Position numbers and translations under genes: made by a program
Shown here: positions 7,651-12,684 of the stretch, one piece after another
Layout: every line of letters begins with the position of its first letter
Numbering within the stretch: the first letter of the stretch is position 1
Origin: Thermoplasmatota archaeon
Lineage (GTDB): Archaea > Thermoplasmatota > Thermoplasmata > RBG-16-68-12 > JAJISG01
Assembly: GCA_022848835.1 (NCBI GenBank)
Contig: JAJISG010000011.1
Span: 1 to 12,684, forward strand
DNA length: 12,684 bases
Direction: 5' to 3'
The notes under the pieces: model-generated
What the model was told of the DNA's origin: nothing
Databases searched by the model: none
What the model saw: only the letters and a program-made list of their open reading frames with translations

Positions 7651-7851
7651 GTGGCATTTACAGAGGTGGAGGACCCCTCGAGGGCAAGGAGGAGGCGGTC
7701 TGGGAGGCTTCTTGGAATCCTCGGTCTCATCCTGCTGTTCGGCTCCGGACTGTCCATCAGGTTCGTTCCAACGGGATTGGAGCTCTACTTGATCGCCATG
7801 ATGGTCATCGCTGTCGCCATCCTGATAGTCAGTTATCTCCTGGTCAGATAG
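7651..7851 (+). CDS. Small two-helix membrane protein, function unknown
   Basis: I do not recognise this 66-residue protein. It has a short polar N-terminus ending in a basic cluster (RARRRR, residues 11-16). Two hydrophobic helices follow, GRLLGILGLILLFGSGL (about 18-34) and LYLIAMMVIAVAILIVSYLL (about 45-64), joined by a short turn (SIRFVPTGLE). The arginine cluster next to the first helix suggests, by the positive-inside rule, that both ends face the cytoplasm. Support for a real gene is the well-formed helical hairpin and a TATA-like box exactly 25 bases upstream of the GTG start, as expected for leaderless archaeal genes. It lies between argF (divergent) and tRNA-His (same strand). A role with either neighbour is not indicated. 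Confidence 0.6.
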   Translation: MAFTEVEDPSRARRRRSGRLLGILGLILLFGSGLSIRFVPTGLELYLIAMMVIAVAILIVSYLLVR

Positions 7852-7867
7852 CTGAACTGCCAAAAGG

Positions 7868-7875
7868 CCTTTATC
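7868..7875 (+). promoter_or_regulatory. TATA box of tRNA-His
   Basis: CCTTTATC centred about 28 bases before the G-1 base of the tRNA, matching the spacing expected for archaeal tRNA promoters with transcription starting at or just before the mature 5' end. Confidence 0.5.
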
Positions 7876-7899
7876 ATCGGGACGAATTTACAGTGTAGT

Positions 7900-8001
7900 G
7901 GCCGGGATGGGGTAGAGGCTATCCTGGGGGACTGTGGATCCCTTGACCCGAGTTCGAAGGGCACAGGCCGGTGGCCTGGCCTGAAATTCTCGGTCCCGGC
8001 C
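7900..8001 (+). tRNA. tRNA-His (anticodon GTG) with an apparent intron in the T loop
   Basis: The acceptor stem GCCGGGA (7901-7907) pairs perfectly with TCCCGGC (7994-8000). G-1 (7900) faces C73 (8001), the identity pair of archaeal tRNA-His. The A-box-like TGGGGTAGAGG starts at position 8 and contains the D-loop GG. The anticodon stem GGGGA/TCCCT (7927-7931/7939-7943, one G.T at the base) encloses the loop CTGTGGA with anticodon GTG (7934-7936). The variable loop is TGAC. The T stem CCGAG/CTCGG (7948-7952/7989-7993) is perfect, but its loop holds 36 nt instead of 7: TTCGA at the start and T at the end flank an extra 29 nt. Without the insertion the tRNA has normal length. CCA is not encoded. 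The D stem has a T.T at 13-22. Confidence 0.9.
7957..7985 (+). other. Putative 29-nt archaeal tRNA intron in the T loop
   Basis: Removing 29 nt restores a 7-nt T loop. Boundaries 7957-7985 or 7958-7986 both give TTCGATT; 7959-7987 gives TTCGAAT. The insertion contains a perfect 6-bp hairpin CAGGCC-GGT-GGCCTG (7964-7978). For the first boundary a relaxed bulge-helix-bulge can be drawn: bulge CGA, four-pair helix AGGG/TTCT (7958-7961/7987-7990, two G.T pairs), bulge AAA. However, it would open the top of the T stem and has no good outer helix. Exact splice sites are therefore uncertain. Confidence 0.65.
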
Positions 8002-8090
8002 CTTCTTCTCCCAGAACAGTCTCTGGAACGGGACACCAAGCTCTGGCCTCTTCTGGGGCTTCACCGCCTCACATGACGGCGAGGCAAGCC

Positions 8091-8097
8091 TTTTATA
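8091..8097 (+). promoter_or_regulatory. TATA box of ileS
   Basis: TTTTATA in the context AAGCCTTTTATAGGA, the best TATA match in the window. The predicted transcription start is near 8120, leaving a leader of about 40 nt before the IleRS coding region, enough to hold the Shine-Dalgarno site found there. Confidence 0.55.
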
Positions 8098-8150
8098 GGA
8101 ACGGCCACCTGCTTTTTACTGCTCAGGAGAAGATAAATTCTGGGCAACAT

Positions 8151-8158
8151 GAGGTGAT
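8151..8158 (+). promoter_or_regulatory. Ribosome binding site of ileS (deciding a non-canonical start)
   Basis: GAGGTGAT is an eight-base match to the complement of the conserved archaeal 16S 3' end. Counting from its GAGG core, seven bases lead to an ACG codon (8162) and ten to an ATA codon (8165), both in the IleRS frame. Seven is also the spacing after GGAGG at the L18 and S5 genes. No ATG, GTG or TTG lies in frame between the upstream TGA (8150-8152) and 8267. Confidence 0.65.
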
Positions 8159-8161
8159 GCG

Positions 8162-11100
8162 ACGATAAAGCAGGCCGAGGAGAGTTATGCGGCGACGTTA
8201 CTCGAGGAGAGGATCCGATCCCTCTGGGATGAGGGGAAGCTCTACGAGAGGACCAAAGAGCACCGAATGGGCGGAGAGAGATTCGCCTTCGTAGATGGTC
8301 CCCCCTATACGACGGGCAGCGTCCATGTGGGAACAGCTCGGAACAAGATCATCAAGGATACCGTACTGCGCTGGCTGAGGATGCGCGGATACAACGTCAG
8401 GGACCAGCCTGGGTATGACATGCACGGTCTCCCGATCGAGGTCCTAGTCGAGCGTTCCCTGGGGATAACGAACAAGAGGGAGATTGAGGAGGAGTTGGGT
8501 GTCTCGAATTTCGTCGAGACTTGCAGAGAATACTCCCTAGAGTGCCTCGAGAAGATGACAGAGGAGTTCAAGGACCTAGGAGTCTGGATGGACTGGGACA
8601 GGCCGTACATGACCATCACCAACGATTACATCGAGTCGGCCTGGTGGACCCTCAGTAGGGCCAACGAGAAGGGGCTTCTCGCGAGGTCGAAGAGATCGCT
8701 GGAGTGGTGCCCCCGCTGTGAGACGCCCGTGGCGGGGTACGAGATCGAGTTCTGGGATAAGACGGATCCCTCCATCTATGTGCGTTTTCCGTTGATGGAT
8801 GGGAGTGGAAGCCTGCTGATCTGGACGACGACGCCCTGGACGCTTCCAGCCAACCTGGCAGTGGCCGTGAACCCCAGCTACACCTATGCGTGGGTCCGCT
8901 ATAAGGCGGTCGGGGGGGAGGAGTCGGTCTGGGTCGTAGAACAGAGTGTGGACAGCGTGATGAAGGCGGCCGGCATCAAGGAGTATGAAGTGCTGAAGAG
9001 AGCAGATGGGTCGGATCTCGTCGGACTCCACTATAGGCATCCGCTTCTTGATGAGGTCGCGATACAGGGGACCTTTAAGGGTGACTGGGTTCACAGGGTG
9101 CTGTCGTCAGACACCGTTACCACTGAGTTCACAGGCCTAGTTCATACTGCACCAGGTCACGGCCCAGAGGATTTCGAAATCGGCCTGAAGCATCAGCTGG
9201 AACCACTCAGCCCCTTGGACGATAGGGGGCATTTCACTGCGGAAGGAGGCAGATATGAGGGAATGTCGACGGATGAGGCCAACGAAGCCATCCTGGGCGA
9301 TCTCCGAACTTCAGGTCTCCTATTTCACGAGGAGGAGATTCTCCACAGATATGGCCACTGCTGGCGATGCCATACTCCAATCCTCTACCGCGCAACGGAC
9401 CAGTGGTTCCTACAGGTCACCCAGATCAAGGAGAGGATGATCTCGGAGGTAGCCCGTGTGCGGTGGACACCGGACTGGGCGGGGGCAGCCCGGCAGTATG
9501 ACTGGGTGGTGAACGCCAGGGATTGGACCATATCCAGACAACGATACTGGGGGATTCCTATGCCTGTCTGGGAGTGTCCTGAGGGCCATATAAGGGTGGT
9601 CGCGTCCGCCGAGGAGCTGAAAGGGGGCGAGGGCTACAAGGAGGGAATGGACCTTCACAGGCCTTGGATAGACAGGGTCCGCCTCGGATGTGAAGAGTGC
9701 GGCGAGGTGATGACACGTGTTCCCGACATCCTTGACGTGTGGTTCGACTCAGCCGTGGCCTCCTGGGCCAGCCTGGGTTATCCGAAGAATCAGGAGGAGT
9801 TCAGACAGTGGTGGCCTTGCCCATGGATAACCGAGGCTCACGACCAGACCAGGGGATGGTTTTATTCCCAGCTGGGTGCCGGTGTGGTGGCCTTCGACCG
9901 TTGCCCCTATGACAGCGTGTTGATGCACGGTTGGGTGTGGCCCCCTGATGGGGAGGCCTTCTCCAAAAGCCGAGGAGACGCCCTGACACCCCAGGATGTG
10001 GTTGCGAAGTATGGGAGAGACGCCTTGCGACTCTACGAGCTGAAGGCGGCGCCGCCATGGGATGACTTCGCCTTCCGCTGGGAGGAGGTCAGGAACGCCC
10101 ACAGGACCCTCAACATACTCTGGAACGTCCACCGTTTCTCCACCCTTTACATGTCTCTCGACGCCTTCGACCCTTCGAAACATCCAGTGGTGGAGCTGAT
10201 GGGATCGATGAAACCTGAGGACCGCTGGATGCTGAGCAGGCTTCAGACGGTTATCTCCGAGGTCGCGCAGGGGCTCTCCTCCTACCAACTTCACAAAGCA
10301 GCGCGGAGTCTGGCGAACCTCGTCGTTCGCGATATCTCCCGCTGGTATGTGCGTCTAGTTAGGGACAGGACCTGGGTGGAGGGTGAGAACCTATCCAAGC
10401 TCTGCGCCTATCGGGTCCTCTATGATTCACTCATTACCGTTGCCAAGCTGCTGGCACCCATGTCCCCCTTTATAGCGGAGGCCATTTACGGGGACTTGGG
10501 CGGGCCCCTGCCTACAGTGCACATGGAGGATTGGCCCTCTCCATCCGTTGAGTTAAGGGATGAACCCCTTGAGGAGATGATGTCCAAGGCGAGGCTATTC
10601 GTCGAGGAGGTCGGCAGGCTAAGACAGACGAGGAGCTACAAGCTGCGTTGGCCCGTTGCTCGGGTCGTCCTCATACCGAGGGATACAGACACTAAGATAT
10701 CCCTAGAGGAGTTGAAGGACATCCTCATCGATCAGGCCAACGCAAAGGTCGTGGATATCCTGGAGCCCGAGGAGGCCTGGCCGGAGCTGAGGTCTGTCCT
10801 GAAACCCATCGATGCTGTAATCGGAAAGAAGTACAAGTCCTGGCTTCCCGCCATCGTTGACACCCTCTCCAGGGCGGAGCCAGAAGAGGTAAGGCTGGCT
10901 GTTGAGCGGGGCGCATACGAGGTTCAGGTTCAGGGGAAGCCTGTCCAGATCACTGCGAAGATGGTGCGCTTCGAGGAAGAGCTCCCCGAGGGCTTTGGTG
11001 GAGGGAGTACTCCGGAGGGAGAGGTATACGTAGACTTCAGGCGTACACCTGTAATAGTGGCGGAATGTTTCACACGCGAACTCGTACGACGCGTCCAGCA

Positions 11101-11323
11101 GATGAGAAAGGAGATGGAGCTCTCTGTCGAGGACTATGTAGGGACAGAGGTTCAGTGCAGCGAACGCCTCCGAGGATTCTTTGAGGAATGGCGGGACTAC
11201 GTCTGCACTGAGACCAGAACCAGGACTCTCTCCCTGAAGGCGAGAGAGCCGAAAGGCGTCCTTGTGAAGGAGTGGGACCTGGAGGGAGAGAGGGTGGTCA
11301 TCGGCCTAGCTAGGGAGTCCTGA
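8162..11323 (+). CDS. ileS: Isoleucyl-tRNA synthetase
   Basis: Class I synthetase charging tRNA-Ile in the cytoplasm, with hydrolytic editing of valine. Counting from 8162 (1053 residues): the HIGH-type motif is HVGT (about 55-58) after FVDGPPYTTGS. A first zinc-type pair lies in WCPRC (182-186). The editing (CP1) domain shows IWTTTPWTLPANLA (about 220) and VHTAPGHGPEDFEIG, followed by a second CxxC in CWRC. The catalytic core resumes with DWTISRQRYWGIP and DVWFDSAVASWASLGYP. The KMSKS loop reads AFSKS (about 599-603), keeping the second lysine. The anticodon-binding domain follows. ATG at 8267 is too late: the 34 codons before it (IKQAEESYAATLLEERIRSLW onward) match the family N-terminus, so translation probably starts at ACG 8162 or ATA 8165, or a sequence error hides an ATG. 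The 3' end overlaps the convergent Nudix fusion by 14 bp. Confidence 0.95.
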   Translation, partial: TIKQAEESYAATLLEERIRSLWDEGKLYERTKEHRMGGERFAFVDGPPYTTGSVHVGTARNKIIKDTVLRWLRMRGYNVRDQPGYDMHGLPIEVLVERSLGITNKREIEEELGVSNFVETCREYSLECLEKMTEEFKDLGVWMDWDRPYMTITNDYIESAWWTLSRANEKGLLARSKRSLEWCPRCETPVAGYEIEFWDKTDPSIYVRFPLMDGSGSLLIWTTTPWTLPANLAVAVNPSYTYAWVRYKAVGGEESVWVVEQSVDSVMKAAGIKEYEVLKRADGSDLVGLHYRHPLLDEVAIQGTFKGDWVHRVLSSDTVTTEFTGLVHTAPGHGPEDFEIGLKHQLEPLSPLDDRGHFTAEGGRYEGMSTDEANEAILGDLRTSGLLFHEEEILHRYGHCWRCHTPILYRATDQWFLQVTQIKERMISEVARVRWTPDWAGAARQYDWVVNARDWTISRQRYWGIPMPVWECPEGHIRVVASAEELKGGEGYKEGMDLHRPWIDRVRLGCEECGEVMTRVPDILDVWFDSAVASWASLGYPKNQEEFRQWWPCPWITEAHDQTRGWFYSQLGAGVVAFDRCPYDSVLMHGWVWPPDGEAFSKSRGDALTPQDVVAKYGRDALRLYELKAAPPWDDFAFRWEEVRNAHRTLNILWNVHRFSTLYMSLDAFDPSKHPVVELMGSMKPEDRWMLSRLQTVISEVAQGLSSYQLHKAARSLANLVVRDISRWYVRLVRDRTWVEGENLSKLCAYRVLYDSLITVAKLLAPMSPFIAEAIYGDLGGPLPTVHMEDWPSPSVELRDEPLEEMMSKARLFVEEVGRLRQTRSYKLRWPVARVVLIPRDTDTKISLEELKDILIDQANAKVVDILEPEEAWPELRSVLKPIDAVIGKKYKSWLPAIVDTLSRAEPEEVRLAVERGAYEVQVQGKPVQITAKMVRFEEELPEGFGGGSTPEGEVYVDFRRTPVIVAECFTRELVRRVQQMRKEMELSVEDYVGTEVQCSERLRGFFEEWRDYVCTETRTRTLSLKAREPKGVLVKEWDLEGERVVIGLARES

Positions 11324-12113
11324 CGCCCGCAAGAGCTTTGGCCAGTACTTCCTCCAGCTTTGGGACCGTTAGGAGCCCTTCGAGCTCCATCGGCCTTATC
11401 CACCGGTAAGCGACATGTTCCCAGTCCAGAGTGATTTCTCGACGGTCAATCCGGAAGACGAATGGGTGAACGGCCCAGATGATCTCTCCTTCGCGGCCCC
11501 TGGCGAGAACAGCCTCTCCACTGTTCAGTAGCTCCGCATCCTCTATTCCGGTCTCCTCCTTAATCTCGATTCTGGCTCTCTCCACAGCCTCCTCCTCTCC
11601 TTCGATGTATCCAGATACGCCTGCCCAGTGACCCGGAAAGCTCCCTACTTCCTCGCTCCTCTTGAGAATGAGGACCTTCTCCCCGTAGCAGAGGAAGGAC
11701 GTCACCACGTGGCTCATGCTGACGCCCTCGATCTCGACGAAGCCGTCGTCCGCATCCACACGGACCGTGTCCCCCGTCCTGAAGAGGTCCACTTGAACCC
11801 CGTCCACCATGGGTATCTCGCTTATGAGGGCACCCGTGGCAATGACCGCCTCCGCCGTCTCGCACACCAAAGCGGCGGGAGCCTGACCTCGGGCTCTAAG
11901 GGAGTAGAGCACGTAAGACCCAGCGGTGCTTCCCTTTCCTCGCGGAAATACTAGGACTCTGTCGGCCACGGAGGTTCCCTTGAGACCACCTATCTCCTCC
12001 GTAATCTCCCCGCTATCCTTGTCGATGCCTCCCAGGAGGGAGAGCGGCATCTGGAAGGCGAGGACTTCGCCCGTGGCCTTCCCCCCGTAGATTCTCCGCG
12101 CATCGAGCCTCAT
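11310..12113 (-). CDS. Phosphomevalonate dehydratase small subunit (AcnX/DUF126) fused to a Nudix hydrolase
   Basis: Residues 1-130 form the swiveling domain of aconitase X: KDSGEITEEIGGLKGTSVAD, then VLVFPRGKGSTAGSYVLYSL with the conserved Ser-rich loop, and QAPAALVCETAEAVIATGAL. In the archaeal mevalonate route the small and large subunits convert mevalonate 5-phosphate to trans-anhydromevalonate 5-phosphate. Residues ~133-262 form a Nudix domain. The box runs from G168 through E174, I182-E183, E186-E187 to G189-I190, i.e. G-x5-E-x7-[R]EUxEExGU with Ile in place of the Arg; the metal-binding glutamates are kept. Family small subunits usually end after about 130-140 residues, so the 267-residue chain is a true two-domain fusion in one uninterrupted frame. 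ATG overlaps the large-subunit stop (ATGA), with GGAGG five bases upstream, indicating coupling. The Nudix substrate is unknown; an isoprenoid phosphate is a guess from context. Confidence 0.9.
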   Translation of the reverse strand: MRLDARRIYGGKATGEVLAFQMPLSLLGGIDKDSGEITEEIGGLKGTSVADRVLVFPRGKGSTAGSYVLYSLRARGQAPAALVCETAEAVIATGALISEIPMVDGVQVDLFRTGDTVRVDADDGFVEIEGVSMSHVVTSFLCYGEKVLILKRSEEVGSFPGHWAGVSGYIEGEEEAVERARIEIKEETGIEDAELLNSGEAVLARGREGEIIWAVHPFVFRIDRREITLDWEHVAYRWIRPMELEGLLTVPKLEEVLAKALAGVRTP

Positions 12114-12684
12114 CTTTTCCTCCTCATCAACTCCTCATGGCTATCGACGAAGACTCGCTGTCCCGACAGACTCGGCAGGTAGATGGCGGCTTTGGCGGAG
12201 GCGGTTCCAACATTCAGAGCCACCAGATCCAGAGGCATCACCTCCGGACAGGTATCCAGGATCACTCGACCTCCCAGTTGCCTGATGCGCTTGACAGTCT
12301 CCATGGCCTCCTCAGCTATCTTACGGGAGGTGAAAGCCCACACAGGCACCTTCGGCTCGTGGAGCTCCATCAGGTCGGCCACTTCCCGGAGCTCAGCTGC
12401 GGATAGCTGGGGACACCCGAAGGCGATCATGTCATACCCCTGCGATGAGAGGAGTTCCTCCTTCGCCTCGTCTAGGTCGAGCTTGTCAATCCTGTACCTC
12501 TTCAGCCCATGTGAGTCCACCATCTCCCATTCCGGAGTCAACCCCTCTACATGGAACATGTTGATATCGCTGCTAGTAGCCAAGGAGGCTCCTAGGGCCT
12601 TCAGCTCGTCCTCACTCCCCTTAAGTCCCTCGATGAGGGGGACTCCACTACCGAGCCTCTTCCCCAGGTGATGCCCCAGCAACG
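12110..12684 (-). CDS. Phosphomevalonate dehydratase large subunit (aconitase X/DUF521), N-terminus outside window
   Basis: C-terminal 191 residues of the catalytic subunit. It is an iron-sulfur dehydratase of the aconitase superfamily acting on mevalonate 5-phosphate in the archaeal isoprenoid (lipid precursor) pathway. AcnX hallmarks visible: IAFGCPQLSAAELREVADLM, where Cys90 of the visible part is a likely [4Fe-4S] ligand (the family usually has GCPH, here GCPQ); the DTCPEVMPL block with Cys145, a second likely cluster ligand; and NVGTASAKAAIYLPSL, the counterpart of the family TNSAKAAHYAP segment. The frame is open to the window edge, so the TTG at 12682 is not the start. The stop overlaps the start of the small-subunit/Nudix fusion, so both subunits are probably made together in stoichiometric amounts. 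Confidence 0.88.
   Translation of the reverse strand, partial: LLGHHLGKRLGSGVPLIEGLKGSEDELKALGASLATSSDINMFHVEGLTPEWEMVDSHGLKRYRIDKLDLDEAKEELLSSQGYDMIAFGCPQLSAAELREVADLMELHEPKVPVWAFTSRKIAEEAMETVKRIRQLGGRVILDTCPEVMPLDLVALNVGTASAKAAIYLPSLSGQRVFVDSHEELMRRKR

Noticed and set aside
8000..8012. Pyrimidine-rich tract after tRNA-His as a terminator
   Set aside because: It is CT-mixed without a run of five or more T, so it is too weak to call.
8002..8090. Hairpins (CCAGA/TCTGG, GCCTC/GAGGC) before the ileS promoter as a riboswitch or T-box
   Set aside because: They are short and lie upstream of the TATA box, hence outside the predicted transcript; T-boxes are bacterial.
8267..8269. ATG 8267 as the ileS start
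   Set aside because: It would remove the conserved N-terminal helix preceding the FVDGPPY segment and has no ribosome binding site, while a strong one lies upstream of 8162.
9749..10294. 181-residue minus-strand frame inside ileS (and similar ones at 8576-9094 and 4505-4924)
   Set aside because: Shadows of conserved ileS and secY coding sequence; composition is His/Arg/Pro-rich with no recognisable domain.

Overview
The window comes from an archaeon. The evidence is an archaeal-type ribosomal protein order (L32e-L19e-L18-S5-L30-L15-SecY), TATA-box promoters with very short leaders, a tRNA-His with an apparent T-loop intron, and an aconitase-X (phosphomevalonate dehydratase) pair typical of the archaeal mevalonate route. 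By eye the DNA is moderately GC-rich, with heavy use of AGG/AGA arginine codons. GTG and TTG starts are common. L32e and SecY resemble proteins of the Thermoplasmatota side of the archaea, but that is an impression from recalled sequences and no tree was built.

Region 1 (1-4954, + strand) is the distal part of the spc-type ribosomal operon. The genes are packed tightly, with overlapping stop/start codons at four junctions and gaps of 3-4 bases at the two others. L32e is cut by the left window edge and carries an N-terminal SAP-like helical extension plus an acidic linker. S5 carries an acidic C-terminal tail of about 80 residues containing a 15-bp in-frame tandem repeat. secY closes the run, and no adenylate kinase gene follows it.

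Region 2 (4955-7529, - strand) holds argF (ornithine carbamoyltransferase) and, downstream of it, a 12-helix MFS transporter. The transporter is split into two frames by what looks like a single-base deletion. The 4955-5144 stretch between secY and the transporter shows no gene I can support.

Region 3 (7530-8161) is a promoter-rich interval. A divergent promoter pair drives argF leftwards and a 66-residue two-helix membrane protein rightwards. Next comes a tRNA-His(GTG) gene with G-1:C73 and a 29-nt insertion in the T loop. Then comes the ileS promoter and leader, with a strong Shine-Dalgarno sequence but no AUG/GUG/UUG start codon where the protein should begin.

Region 4 (8162-12684) holds ileS on the + strand, overlapping tail-to-tail by 14 bp with a - strand two-gene operon. 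That operon contains the C-terminal part of the phosphomevalonate dehydratase (AcnX) large subunit. Translationally coupled to it is a fused protein consisting of the AcnX small subunit (DUF126/swiveling domain) and a Nudix hydrolase. This fusion, the T-loop intron and the apparent non-canonical ileS start are the most notable features. The rest is core housekeeping: translation, protein export, arginine synthesis and isoprenoid lipid precursor synthesis.
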